DNA of 64,000 nucleotides from an uncultured Erysipelotrichaceae bacterium (GCA_902793635.1 CADBEA010000005.1:1-64000); one strand, 5' to 3'. Positions 35,034 to 44,100 are shown, counted from the stretch's first letter. Translations and numbers: made by a program. Notes: a model not told the origin generated them from the sequence alone.

Positions 35034-37019
35034 CTAATCTGTGTGCTTGTCGAACCAGCCGGTGATTTCTTCCAGGCGGCGGATCCGGTGCAGCGGTTTG
35101 CCGACCCGGGAGAGGCCGTGATGTTCGCCATGGAAGATGACCATTCTTGTTTCAACATCCTGATATGCCAGTGACTGCATCATCTGCATGCCTTCCGGCA
35201 GCGGGCAGCGGCAGTCCTGATCGCTGTGAATAAACAGGGTCGGTGTCTTGGCACCTTTCATGTATTTCAGCGGCGAATGTTTCCACATCGTATCGAAATG
35301 ATCGAACAGGCTGTCATTCAGCGGAATGCCCATTTCGTTGCCGTCAAACCATAAGCCGATATCGGCGATGAATGTCATCGAGATCCAGCTGGCGATGGAA
35401 CGCTGGGAAGCAGCTGCGCAGAAGCGGTCGGTATGGCCGATGATCCAGTTGGTCATGAAGCCGCCGTAGGATCCGCCGGTTACGCAGAGCTTTGTCTGAT
35501 CGATGGCCGGATATTTTTCGACGACCGCGTCCGTGAAGTCCATGACGTTCTTATAGTCGATGTCGCCGTATTTTCCGCGCAGATCACCGAACACGTCATC
35601 CCGGCCGTCGGAGCCGACGATGTTGGCGAAGAAGACGAAGTATCCTTTGGATGCCAGAACCTGCATCTCATGATAGAACGTCTCGCCGTAAGCAGCTCTC
35701 GGTCCGCCGTGGACTTCCAGAACAGCAGGATATTTTTTCTTCGGATCATAGTTGTATGGCTTCAGCACCCAGCCGCGCAGATCCCATCCTTCTGAGGTGA
35801 ATTCCACGGATTCCGGCAGGGCGGCATATCTGTCTTTCATGGCGTCTGTGTTCAGGTTGCTCAACTGTCTGACGTCTGTGCCGTCGGCATTCATTTCATA
35901 GATTTCCGTCGGAGCGGCCGCGCCGGTCCAGGCGAAAACGACTTTGCCGTTGCAGGCATCCAGCAGGGAAACGACACCCGGCTGTTCATGAACGACTGTG
36001 CAGTTGAAATCCCTGTCATATTTCCAGATGCCGGCATGATCATAATCCGTCACGATGGTGAACCATTCATCGTTTGTCTCAGCGGATACTGTGCCGGTTC
36101 CCATCAGCATGTCACTGGCGACATGGTTGCCGAACTGGCGGTGCGGATCAAGCAGCTTTGTGACTTTGTTCTTTTCCAGACGGCAGATATCCGCGGTCTG
36201 GCCGTAGCCCATTTCCTGCATGTCGGAAGCCATGGTGTATAACCTGCCGCCGCGGACGAACAGACTGCTGAAGGCGATATCGCCTTTGCCGTATACCGTG
36301 CTCCGGCGGCCGGTGCGGCTGAAGCTGTATACCGAATTCACCGGCACCGTGCTCTTGCGCTGGTATGTTTCCGAAATGATATAGATCGTTTCGTCACTGA
36401 CGATCATGCTCTGAACGTTTTCAAACGGATCGGTGAGACGCTTGACGGTATTCTTCGCGCGGTCGATCAGGAACAGAGCCGTTCTCTTCTTGTTAGTGAA
36501 GTAGGAGCCGTTGAACCAGTAGGGCACTTCGTCGACGACGGTGTAGTCCTTTTCCGCTTCTCTGGCAGCGGCCTTGCTGTCTCTTGTTTTTTCATCATCC
36601 AGGTAGGCATCCGGATCATTGGCATCGATCATGCCAAGAGCCGCATAAACACCTTCGCGGACCTTTTTGATCTGTTTTAAAGGGAAGGGCAGAACCTGCC
36701 ACGGCAGTGCTTCACCACCCTGCATGTCAATGGCGAACAGGGATGAAGTGCCGCCTGCTGCTTCCGGACACACGCGCTGCACAATCAGGGTTTCTTCGTT
36801 TTCCCAGAAAGCCACTGTCGTATCCAGGCTGTACGTCAGCTGTTTTGCTTTGCCGTCTCTGACCAGCCAGACATCCTGACGATAATCGTTTTTCACACCG
36901 TCGGGACGGCTGCACTGAAAAGCGATGTACTTTCCGTCAGGACTGTACTGCAGGTTGCCCGGGAACCGGTATGCCAGCAGGTCGTTGATCGTAATCGGCT
37001 GCAGTTTCTTTTTGGCCAT
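35034..37019 (-). CDS. S9C-type acylaminoacyl peptidase / prolyl oligopeptidase family
   Basis: 661 aa from ATG 37019 with TTTGGAGGAAAATATC upstream. A seven-blade beta-propeller (residues about 1-400, with GKYIAFQCSRPDG and FAWTGAAAPTEIYEMN) is followed by an alpha/beta hydrolase: VLEVHGGPRAAYGE, nucleophile elbow VTGGSYGGFMTNWIIGHT (Ser about 515), Asp in IHSDQDCRCP and His in HGEHHGLSRVG. Cleaves short peptides in the cytoplasm. Typical length; single gene. Confidence 0.92.
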   Translation of the reverse strand: MAKKKLQPITINDLLAYRFPGNLQYSPDGKYIAFQCSRPDGVKNDYRQDVWLVRDGKAKQLTYSLDTTVAFWENEETLIVQRVCPEAAGGTSSLFAIDMQGGEALPWQVLPFPLKQIKKVREGVYAALGMIDANDPDAYLDDEKTRDSKAAAREAEKDYTVVDEVPYWFNGSYFTNKKRTALFLIDRAKNTVKRLTDPFENVQSMIVSDETIYIISETYQRKSTVPVNSVYSFSRTGRRSTVYGKGDIAFSSLFVRGGRLYTMASDMQEMGYGQTADICRLEKNKVTKLLDPHRQFGNHVASDMLMGTGTVSAETNDEWFTIVTDYDHAGIWKYDRDFNCTVVHEQPGVVSLLDACNGKVVFAWTGAAAPTEIYEMNADGTDVRQLSNLNTDAMKDRYAALPESVEFTSEGWDLRGWVLKPYNYDPKKKYPAVLEVHGGPRAAYGETFYHEMQVLASKGYFVFFANIVGSDGRDDVFGDLRGKYGDIDYKNVMDFTDAVVEKYPAIDQTKLCVTGGSYGGFMTNWIIGHTDRFCAAASQRSIASWISMTFIADIGLWFDGNEMGIPLNDSLFDHFDTMWKHSPLKYMKGAKTPTLFIHSDQDCRCPLPEGMQMMQSLAYQDVETRMVIFHGEHHGLSRVGKPLHRIRRLEEITGWFDKHTD

Positions 37020-37112
37020 GATATTTTCCTCCAAAGTTGTATATGACTATTATATACACGCTGGCGGCTGAGACTTCCGCTGTTTTGCTTCAAAAGAAGG
37101 GAGAGCCGAAAG

Positions 37113-37147
37113 AAAAAAGTGCTTTCCGCATGTGATACGGAAAACAC
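37113..37147 (-). terminator. Terminator of the prephenate dehydratase gene
   Basis: GTGTTTTCCG and CGGAAAGCAC (one mismatch) on the minus strand with TTTTTT after. Confidence 0.75.
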
Positions 37148-37156
37148 ATAAATGCG

Positions 37157-38068
37157 TCAATGGACATCAAAACTGCCGAGATAACGGAAGGCAAACGGAC
37201 TGTTTTTGCTGACCTTCAGATATTTGTCATAATTGCCGTCGGCGCATTCGATCAGATAGTAATACTGACCGAGTTCGGTTTTCAGCGGCCGGTCATGGAT
37301 CGTGACCAGGGTCATTTTCTGCTTTTCCATTTCACTCATCAGAGCCGGCAGATCTTCCGCTTTGCCCATGGCGACAAACACGAGACGCTCACCCGGGGCT
37401 GTGGCAGGCTCCTGCAGGGATAGTACATAGAAACGGGTTTTGTTGCTGTCGTTGTTCTGAATGGCGGCAGCCAGGATCTCGAGGCTGTATACATCCGCAC
37501 AGGCAGCCGAAGCGACAGCCGCGCAGCTTTTGTCCTGTCCTTCGGATACCATGCGGGCTCCTTCCGCTGTGCTGGATACTTCAATGACTTCCGCATCCGG
37601 CAGATTCTCTTTCAGCCAGTCCTTTGCCTGAGCAAGTCCCTGCTTATGGGAGTATACCGTCCGGATATCGGAAAGGGCACTGCCGGGCAGTACGAGAAGA
37701 TTCTGGCTGATCGGCAGTTCGACCTCGCCGACGATGGAAACCTGATCCTGGGCAAGCAGCGTGTCAAGATAGTCGATGACGGCTCCGCCGATCGTGTTTT
37801 CCTGCGGAATGACCGCATAGCCGGTTTCCTTGCGAATCAGGGCTTCGATAGCTCCCTGAACCGTTTCATAAGGCAGATAGGAACCTTTCTTTTCGAAGAA
37901 CTGTCCGCATGCCTCCTGGGTATAGGTGCCTTCCGGTCCGAGATAGCTGACGACCGCTGTATCATAAACGATTTCCGCCGGTATGGTATTCTCACTGACG
38001 TTGCCGGCACAGCTGGCTGTCAGTAAAGCAACAGCAAACAGATACTTCACAAATGTCTTCTTTTTCAT
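37157..38068 (-). CDS. Prephenate dehydratase-like protein with a lipoprotein signal peptide
   Basis: 303 aa from ATG 38068 (GAGGATGCCGATC upstream). The N-terminus MKKKTFVKYLFAVALLTASC is a lipoprotein signal, with lipobox TASC and Cys at residue 20. The rest is a PheA-type prephenate dehydratase: VSYLGPEGTYTQEA, VIPQENTIGGAV (substrate-binding Thr/Ile), and the catalytic SNKTRFYVL (TRF motif). A C-terminal ACT domain carries HDRP where ESRP normally binds Phe. Normal PheA enzymes are cytoplasmic and make phenylpyruvate. Export and lipid anchoring outside the membrane is unusual, so it may act on, or only sense, an external aromatic precursor. Catalytic residues look intact. Confidence 0.88.
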   Translation of the reverse strand: MKKKTFVKYLFAVALLTASCAGNVSENTIPAEIVYDTAVVSYLGPEGTYTQEACGQFFEKKGSYLPYETVQGAIEALIRKETGYAVIPQENTIGGAVIDYLDTLLAQDQVSIVGEVELPISQNLLVLPGSALSDIRTVYSHKQGLAQAKDWLKENLPDAEVIEVSSTAEGARMVSEGQDKSCAAVASAACADVYSLEILAAAIQNNDSNKTRFYVLSLQEPATAPGERLVFVAMGKAEDLPALMSEMEKQKMTLVTIHDRPLKTELGQYYYLIECADGNYDKYLKVSKNSPFAFRYLGSFDVH

Positions 38069-38199
38069 GATCGGCATCCTCCCATACGGTATCAGGGATA
38101 TTATACCGTACCGCTCAAAGACACAGCAGATTCTTTCTCTTTGCATGAGGAGGGAATGGTATGATGAATAAAAGAAGCATTCGTTTGGGAGGATCATTT

Positions 38200-39225
38200 A
38201 TGGCAGAACAGCTGGACTTGAATCACGGTTATTATTATCAGTTTCTCAATCCGTCACAGAAGAACTGTTACGATGAACTGTTATTGCATATGCGGCAGTT
38301 TGAAACCCAGTTCTCGCTGACCCCTGTTTCTTCGTCTGATTATCTGGTTGCCAACCGCGCCGTTCTGGACGATCATCCGGAACTGTGGTGGGCGGATACA
38401 CCGGCAAGGTATCAGTTCAATCTGGCCGGCAAAGTCACTTCTCATACGTTCCTGCAGCTGAAAGGCAACGAAAAGCAGCTTACGGAAACGATTGCCCGGA
38501 TCGCCCAGGAGGTTCTTGACAAAGCATCCCAGCTGCGGGACGACTGGCAGAAGGCTCTGTTCTTCCATGACTATATCGTTCTGAAAACGTCCTTCAACAG
38601 CGGCCGGGACACGGATGGCTATTCTGATCAGAACCTCAGCAGTGTCTTTCTCGCCGGCAATTCCGTCTGTGCGGGCTATTCAAGAGCGTTCCAGCTGCTT
38701 TGCCGGAGCGCCGGAATTGAATGTGTATACGTGACCGGCAAGGCTGTGAAAAACAGAACGTCGATCCAGCATGCCTGGAATCTTGCCAGGATCAACGGCA
38801 GCTGGACATGGATCGACTGCACCTGGGATGATCTGCAGCTTGGCAGGGGAATGGAAAGCGCTGAGCATGATTACTTCTGTCTGAACGACAGCTGGATCAG
38901 CAAGGAACATTCGATTCCAAAGACACTTGAAACCGGCAACGCCAAAGCCAGACTGGCCATTCAGTTTCCGCCGGTAACACCTCTGCAGATGGAGTATTAC
39001 CATGTGAACGGCATCTATTTTGAAACCTATGACGCAAATGCCGTTTACGCTTCGGTGCAGACCCAGGAGAAAACCGGCCGGATCCGTCTGCGCTTCGGCA
39101 GCACGGCAGAACTGAAGAAGGCGGTGCAGGATATTGTGTACCGCAACAATCTCACATCGAATGCCGGGCTGCGCATTACTCTCGATGAAGTAATGTGTGT
39201 GCTGCGCATCGACAAAATCGCATAA
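38200..39225 (+). CDS. Transglutaminase-like (Transglut_core) cysteine-protease fold protein
   Basis: 341 aa from ATG 38200 with GGGAGGATCATTT upstream (frame open to 38161). No signal peptide is evident. Catalytic triad is recognisable: Cys in VCAGYSRAFQLLC (about residue 165), His in IQHAWNLARING and Asp in WTWIDCTWDD. Resembles transglutaminase-like peptidases of Firmicutes. Substrate unknown. Ends at a strong terminator. Confidence 0.85.
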   Translation: MAEQLDLNHGYYYQFLNPSQKNCYDELLLHMRQFETQFSLTPVSSSDYLVANRAVLDDHPELWWADTPARYQFNLAGKVTSHTFLQLKGNEKQLTETIARIAQEVLDKASQLRDDWQKALFFHDYIVLKTSFNSGRDTDGYSDQNLSSVFLAGNSVCAGYSRAFQLLCRSAGIECVYVTGKAVKNRTSIQHAWNLARINGSWTWIDCTWDDLQLGRGMESAEHDYFCLNDSWISKEHSIPKTLETGNAKARLAIQFPPVTPLQMEYYHVNGIYFETYDANAVYASVQTQEKTGRIRLRFGSTAELKKAVQDIVYRNNLTSNAGLRITLDEVMCVLRIDKIA

Positions 39226-39232
39226 AGAACGA

Positions 39233-39262
39233 AAGACACGCACCCTGGTACGTGTCTTTTTT
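39233..39262. terminator. Terminator after the transglutaminase-like gene
   Basis: AAGACACG/CGTGTCTT around a 10-base loop, then TTTTTT. Confidence 0.9.
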
Positions 39263-39296
39263 ACGAATGCTCCGTAACAGAAACTAAGCTGTTTTT

Positions 39297-40178
39297 TCAG
39301 CGTTCCGTCATCCGTTCGCTGACAAGCGCCGAACCGATGATCATGATCGCACCGATGACGTTTATCAGACTCAGCGGTTCTCTGAGAAACAGAGCTGAGA
39401 ACAGCAGGGCGGATACCGGATCGATATAACTGAATATGGCAATGGACTGCGCCTTCAGTCCGTCCATACTGCCGAAATAGAGAACATAGGCGATACCGGT
39501 ATGAATGATTCCGACAGCCAGCAGCAGAAGCACGGAAGAAAGAGTGAATCCGGTATGCGGAAACCCGTCGGTCAGCAGCAGATACGGAATCATGGCCAGT
39601 CCGGCGGCGAACAGCTGGATGACGGTTTTTTGATAAGCATCGATGCCCGGCACCTTTTTGTTCATGATGATGACACCGGCATAGAATACCGCCGCGCCAA
39701 GACCCAGCAGGATGCCTTTGAAGCTGTCAATTTGCATCCCGCCGTCCATGACACCGGACACCAGCACCATACCGGCGATCGCGGCAGCCGCGCACAGTGC
39801 CTTACGCACAGAGAGTTTTTCTTTGAACAGAAGCGGGGACAGCAGTATGACGATCGTCGGCTGCATGTAATAACAGAGAGTGGCGACTGCAACCGTCGTG
39901 TGATTGTATGCCTCAAACAGCAGGATCCAGTTGATGCCCATCACCGCGCCGGTAGCCGCAAGCCAAAGGACCTGCTTCAGCTGCAGTTTATCCGCCGCTG
40001 TTTTTCCTGTCAGTTTCATATAAACCAGCAGAAACAGACCGCCGAGGATACCTCTTGAAAATGCCAGAAACGCAGAAGAAAACGGAATATACTTTCGGAA
40101 GATGCCCACCGTTCCGAATATGAGCATGGCGCCAATGAACATCAGTAACGATTTCCGGTCATTCGTTTTGTTTTCCAT
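39297..40178 (-). CDS. EamA/DMT-superfamily transporter
   Basis: 293 aa from ATG 40178 with GGAGAATACAT upstream. Ten hydrophobic segments in two EamA repeats (LLMFIGAMLIFGTVGIFRKY; WILLFEAYNHTTVAVATLCYY; then GVIIMNKKVPGIDAYQ and SIAIFSYIDPVSALLFSALF). Probably exports an amino acid or metabolite. Single gene. Confidence 0.88.
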   Translation of the reverse strand: MENKTNDRKSLLMFIGAMLIFGTVGIFRKYIPFSSAFLAFSRGILGGLFLLVYMKLTGKTAADKLQLKQVLWLAATGAVMGINWILLFEAYNHTTVAVATLCYYMQPTIVILLSPLLFKEKLSVRKALCAAAAIAGMVLVSGVMDGGMQIDSFKGILLGLGAAVFYAGVIIMNKKVPGIDAYQKTVIQLFAAGLAMIPYLLLTDGFPHTGFTLSSVLLLLAVGIIHTGIAYVLYFGSMDGLKAQSIAIFSYIDPVSALLFSALFLREPLSLINVIGAIMIIGSALVSERMTER

Positions 40179-40491
40179 ATGTATTCTCCGTCTGATCATT
40201 GTATTCCGGTACGGAATCGGCCGATTTCACAGCTTTATTGCAGCGCGACAGTTTCGAATTCATTTCCTTCCGTCCGGCATCCAGTGTCTTCAGCTGACTG
40301 TTCCATTGCGATCCGAGTATTTCACGGTTATTCATCGTATTTGTTCTGACCTGTCAATTTACTTTGTATCCATTTTCCGCTGTGCCGTTCCGGTTTGTCA
40401 ACACAGCGCTTCGCTCAGAACAAACCGGGCGGATACAGAAAAAGCGCAGCTCCGGATGATCAGAGACTGCGCATGTGTCATACAGAGGAAA
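40179..40491. other. Intergenic region with candidate promoter and two hairpins
   Basis: No gene of credible length. On the minus strand TTGACA (forward 40352-40357) and TGAATA (forward 40329-40334) with a 17-base spacer could drive the EamA gene. Perfect arms CCGGTTTGT and ACAAACCGG (40390-40428) enclose a small AGCG/CGCT stem. The terminator of the lipoprotein gene sits at 40439-40472. Confidence 0.45.
40439..40472 (-). terminator. Terminator of the DUF5067-like lipoprotein gene
   Basis: GCGCAG/CTGCGC arms with inner pairing, followed by TTTTT on the minus strand. Confidence 0.7.
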
Positions 40492-41283
40492 TCAGCTGTT
40501 TTGCGGGAATTCCGCAAGATCGTTGATCAGTGTCCAGAATTCGGCGAAATTGCCCAGTTCGTACATATGTTCATGACCGTAAACACTGTATTCCAGATTG
40601 GTCAGATTCAGACTGATGAATACGGAAGTGCCGTCGGCGAAAGTAAATGTCACGGAGTTGTAATTGTCTGTCACCCATTCATTGGTCTCTTCAGCAATGG
40701 TGAGATCTGTGAAGGCATCGGTGACAGCCTGAATCGTCTCTGGATCTGTGATATCGGCGATTTCCTGAGCTCCCATATGATCGATGATGATATAAACCTG
40801 CACGGGAAGTTCCTTTTTCATATTCCGGATGTATTCGCTTTTGTGCACTTCATAAAGGTATTCTCCGGGCTGCGGCAGGTGGACCGGTGGCAGTTCATCT
40901 GATGTCTGCCACGAATCGACCGTCACGATCACGTTTTTGACGTCGTCTTTTGTCTCCTGCTGAAAAGCATAGGACGCGATGGCGGTCTGATGGGGATCGA
41001 GCGGTGTATCCTGTCCGTTCCATGTATCATGAACGGTGAATATCTCATTGCCCGCAGCGTCTTCTGCCCGTACGGTATAGCGGATCTCCATCAGGGAAAG
41101 GTTTTCCGACTGATTGCGGAATTCTGTTTCCAGACGGAATACGGTATTGCCGTTCTTTTTGTTTTCGGAAGTCAGATCGGTTACAGCCGTGATTTCACCC
41201 GGTTTTGGCTGTGTGCTGATAGCAGCGGGAGCACATCCGCCGAGCAGCAGAAGGGAAGAAAGGAATGTCAAAGTCTTTTTCAT
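40492..41283 (-). CDS. Lipoprotein with DUF5067-like immunoglobulin domain
   Basis: 263 aa. MKKTLTFLSSLLLLGGC gives a lipobox LGGC with Cys at 17. The middle (about 35-140: VFRLETEFRNQSENLSLMEI, RYTVRAEDAAGNEIF) resembles DUF5067, an immunoglobulin-like surface domain of Firmicutes lipoproteins. The C-terminal half (about 145-263) is a second, unassigned region with VTFTFADGTSVFISLNL, similar in style to DUF5301. Extracellular; role unknown. Confidence 0.75.
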   Translation of the reverse strand: MKKTLTFLSSLLLLGGCAPAAISTQPKPGEITAVTDLTSENKKNGNTVFRLETEFRNQSENLSLMEIRYTVRAEDAAGNEIFTVHDTWNGQDTPLDPHQTAIASYAFQQETKDDVKNVIVTVDSWQTSDELPPVHLPQPGEYLYEVHKSEYIRNMKKELPVQVYIIIDHMGAQEIADITDPETIQAVTDAFTDLTIAEETNEWVTDNYNSVTFTFADGTSVFISLNLTNLEYSVYGHEHMYELGNFAEFWTLINDLAEFPQNS

Positions 41284-41374
41284 GTTCTAAACCTCCTCAC
41301 CCATATAGTGTAAAAAACGGAAGAAATCTTACAAAAAAGATAACGGATATCCGTATCTGATACAGAAGGATCCG

Positions 41375-41767
41375 TTATTTCCTTTTCGAAAAAGCATATG
41401 CGTCTTTCAGCCAAGCCGTCAGTTTGTCATCGATTTCATCAATCCTGCCGATCACGATGTGGGTCGTCCATCTGCCCGGATACGGTTCACTCTTTACAGC
41501 GACCCGGTCCGATTCCAGCGGAAAAGGCAGGCCCAGTGTGACGGTAAGAAAGGGATCGGGCATTTCCGCTTTCCGCTTTACCCGCTGAAAAGAAACGCAT
41601 GCGTATATGTAACGGCTTGCGAAGGAAATCTGTGTCTTGTGAACAGTCTTCCGCGTGTCCGGAAACAGCCGGTAAATCACTGCTTCAAAAGCTTCGTACA
41701 GCGGCAGGGCGGCAAGCTGGCGGTCAAAGAAACGCAGCGTATCAGCGGTATTTCGTTCCTCACTCAT
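41375..41767 (-). CDS. DUF5655 domain protein
   Basis: 130 aa from ATG 41767, which overlaps the stop of the DUF1801 gene by 4 bases (ATGA). RRLFDRQL-like N-terminus, FPDTRKTVHKTQISFASRY and WTTHIVIGRIDEIDDKLTAWL are typical of DUF5655, a small domain often linked to DNA-binding or endonuclease-like genes. Third gene of a tight operon; function unknown. Confidence 0.75.
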   Translation of the reverse strand: MSEERNTADTLRFFDRQLAALPLYEAFEAVIYRLFPDTRKTVHKTQISFASRYIYACVSFQRVKRKAEMPDPFLTVTLGLPFPLESDRVAVKSEPYPGRWTTHIVIGRIDEIDDKLTAWLKDAYAFSKRK

Positions 41768-42171
41768 TTCTGATACTCCGCGTAACACCATCTGGCGATT
41801 TTCGTGATCAGTTCTTCCGGCAGTTCTTTGTCATAAGGCAGCCGGATCGTTCCTTTGCTGGTGTCAATGCCGCTCAGCTCCTCTTTGAACACGGCTGTTG
41901 CCTCACCGCCCGGGTATAAGCCGATATGTTTCTTCGATGCGGCGAAATGAATCAGATTTCTGCCCTTGCGGTAGGTTGGCATCGACCAGGAAATGCATTC
42001 TTCCGCCTCGGGAATTGCTTTTCGCAGGATCGCACGCATTTCTTCCAGCTTTGGCCGGATATTTTCATCTTGCGTCTGGATGTATTCGTCTATGGTCTGC
42101 GGCTTGCCGCAGTAATGGGGCTGGTTCTGTTTTTTGAACACACGGCCGCATTGAGGACATTTCCAGTTCAT
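41764..42171 (-). CDS. DUF1801 (YdhG/frataxin-like) protein with N-terminal zinc ribbon
   Basis: 135 aa. An N-terminal CPQCGRVF ... HYCGKP ribbon is followed by a DUF1801 core: TIDEYIQTQDENIRPKLEEM, EAEECISWSMPTYRKGRNL and HIGLYPGGEATAVFKEEL, with PYDKELPEELITKI at the end. DUF1801 proteins adopt a frataxin-like fold; some have been linked to iron handling. Overlaps both neighbours by 4 bases, so translation is coupled. Confidence 0.85.
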   Translation of the reverse strand: MNWKCPQCGRVFKKQNQPHYCGKPQTIDEYIQTQDENIRPKLEEMRAILRKAIPEAEECISWSMPTYRKGRNLIHFAASKKHIGLYPGGEATAVFKEELSGIDTSKGTIRLPYDKELPEELITKIARWCYAEYQK

Positions 42172-42515
42172 CTCAGCACCTTCTCCATGGCTTTTCCTTT
42201 TGCAAGTTCATCGACCAGTTTGTCGAGCTGCCGGACTTTCTTCATCAGGGGGTCTTCGATCGTTTCCACCTGCACACCGCAGATTTTTCCGGTGATTCGA
42301 TCAGCCCGGGGATTATAGTCCGGTGCTTCCGAAAGAAAAGCACCGTAGGTGATGTCTGATAAAAGATATTTTTCCAGCTGTTCCGGTGTGTATCCGGTGA
42401 GCCAGGCGGTTACTTCAAGGACTTCTGAGCGTGTCCTGCCTTTCTTTTCCGCTTTCTGAATCAGCAGGGGATATACACGGGAAAACGGCATATCAAATAT
42501 GGACTGTCTGGGCAT
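42168..42515 (-). CDS. DUF2200 protein
   Basis: 115 aa, starts MPRQSIFDMPFSRVYPLLIQ and contains KAEKKGRTRSEVLEVTAWLTGY and PRADRITGKICGVQVETI, all characteristic of DUF2200. First gene of the DUF2200-DUF1801-DUF5655 operon. GGAGGATCGATC precedes the ATG. Function unknown. Confidence 0.88.
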   Translation of the reverse strand: MPRQSIFDMPFSRVYPLLIQKAEKKGRTRSEVLEVTAWLTGYTPEQLEKYLLSDITYGAFLSEAPDYNPRADRITGKICGVQVETIEDPLMKKVRQLDKLVDELAKGKAMEKVLR

Positions 42516-42718
42516 GATCGATCCTCCTTATATGTACCGGCTGCTTCTGATCTGTCATATCTATCATAAAGCATTGCCGGCGGGAAGCCTAACGGAATCA
42601 GCACAAGGTGCAGATGTGTCAAAATCATGACTCAGAGCGGGAAGGATTCATAGTAGAATAAAAATGCAAATAGAAAACGATATCGGAGAATGCATGTGAT
42701 ATCGGAAAGGAAACCGCG

Positions 42719-43912
42719 ATGAGTACAATTAAGGAATTCAAAGATCAGCAGGGCGGAATTCTGGCTTATGCCGCAATTCCCGATCACTATATGATCGGCG
42801 CGTCACTGGTGGACAAGCGCCAGCATGAAGGCGTGCCTTTCTTCATTACCGCCCATGCCATCGATACCACCAGAAACATCATGATCTTCGGGCTCAGTGA
42901 CGAACTGTTTACGACCTATAAGAACCAGATGCTGAAAATGGCACTGAAATCCGTGCCGAGTGTCATCTGGTCTTCGATCCGTGATTTCGTGGAACCGGAA
43001 GTCTATCTTCAGCAGTTTTCCGAAGCGCTGTCACAGATGAAACTGACGCCGACGGCCACTGCGGACCTGCCGAGCGTGATCGGCCGGAATATCCAGAAAT
43101 ACTACAATGGCATGATGACCGAGTATCAGGCGGCATTTGACAGAGAAGCGGCGCTTGGCACTCCGACCAAGGCAAACAATTCTCTCTGCCGTTCATTCCT
43201 GGTCAGATATAAAGGAACAGCGAAGAGCGGGGCCGACTGTGTGGTTCTCGGCGGTATGGATTACAAAGGCATCGAGTACTATTCCACCGTGTCGATTGCC
43301 TCGGTCATGGGCCCCCTGGCCGGCATGCTCGGCAGTGCGATCAAGAGCCGCAAGCAGGCGGAGTCCTCCCGCCAGTTCGGCCATGGCACACCGTGTGATG
43401 CGATCGACTGGGGATCCGCCAACAAGTTCCTGCTGGTGACACCGGCGGAATACGAAAAGGAAGCGACGCAGGACTTCCTTGAATTCGTCCAGACGTTCTA
43501 TATGGAAGAAGGATTGAGAAACCAGTTCTATCAGCTGAACATGCAGCGTCAGCAGCAGAACCTCCAGCAGACTCTGCAGCTGCAGCAGATGGCCCAGCAG
43601 TCTGCCCAGAATCTGATGATGAACCAGCAGCGGCTGATGCAGACACTCCAGCAGAATTCCGCCCAGATGTCGGCCGGCATCATGGATTCCTGGAATAAAA
43701 AGATGGCTTCCGATGCCCGTATCTCACAGGCCAGAAGCGAAGCGACCATGGGTGTGAACGTCTATACGAACAGCTATGGCCAGAATGTGGATGTCAGTGT
43801 CAGTGCTGACCATGTATACCAGAATCAATACGGGGATGTATATGGGGTTTCCGGCAACGCGGTCGATGATGAAACACTGACGAAGCTGAACTGGACGGAA
43901 CTGAAGAAGTAA
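42719..43912 (+). CDS. Uncharacterised protein with a Gln/Met-rich coiled-coil region
   Basis: 397 aa, soluble, no signal peptide. Not recognised. Residues 1-255 look globular (MIGASLVDKRQHEGVPFFI; SGADCVVLGGMDYKGIEYYS). Residues about 270-330 form a long Gln-rich helix (many QQ and QMAQQ units, with QNLMMNQQRLMQTLQQ). The C-terminus (about 345-397) has an Asn/Tyr/Val-rich beta-type stretch. It lies 189 bases upstream of the lanthipeptide synthetase on the same strand but with its own terminator, so co-transcription is not expected. Possibly a scaffold or surface-handling protein; this is a guess. Confidence 0.65.
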   Translation: MSTIKEFKDQQGGILAYAAIPDHYMIGASLVDKRQHEGVPFFITAHAIDTTRNIMIFGLSDELFTTYKNQMLKMALKSVPSVIWSSIRDFVEPEVYLQQFSEALSQMKLTPTATADLPSVIGRNIQKYYNGMMTEYQAAFDREAALGTPTKANNSLCRSFLVRYKGTAKSGADCVVLGGMDYKGIEYYSTVSIASVMGPLAGMLGSAIKSRKQAESSRQFGHGTPCDAIDWGSANKFLLVTPAEYEKEATQDFLEFVQTFYMEEGLRNQFYQLNMQRQQQNLQQTLQLQQMAQQSAQNLMMNQQRLMQTLQQNSAQMSAGIMDSWNKKMASDARISQARSEATMGVNVYTNSYGQNVDVSVSADHVYQNQYGDVYGVSGNAVDDETLTKLNWTELKK

Positions 43913-43950
43913 CGCACAGAACAGGACATACGTATCAGAAATACTGAAAG

Positions 43951-43990
43951 ACAGGAAAGGATGATTCACGTACTTTCCTGTTTTCTTTTT
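43951..43990 (+). terminator. Terminator after the Q-rich protein gene
   Basis: ACAGGAAAG/CTTTCCTGT with a 13-base loop and T-rich tail TTTTCTTTTT. Confidence 0.9.
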
Positions 43991-44039
43991 AGGTCAGATG
44001 ATCCGGAAGGGAATCCGTACAGAGAAGGAATGTTTTTTT

Positions 44040-44068
44040 TTGCCACGGATAAGGTAACATAATATTAT
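44040..44068 (+). promoter_or_regulatory. Promoter of the lanM gene
   Basis: TTGCCA (44040-44045) and TATTAT (44063-44068) with a 17-base spacer, 32 bases above the start codon. This indicates the synthetase is transcribed by itself. Confidence 0.65.
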
Positions 44069-44100
44069 TGAAACCCATTGTTTTTCTGTGAGGTAGATGT

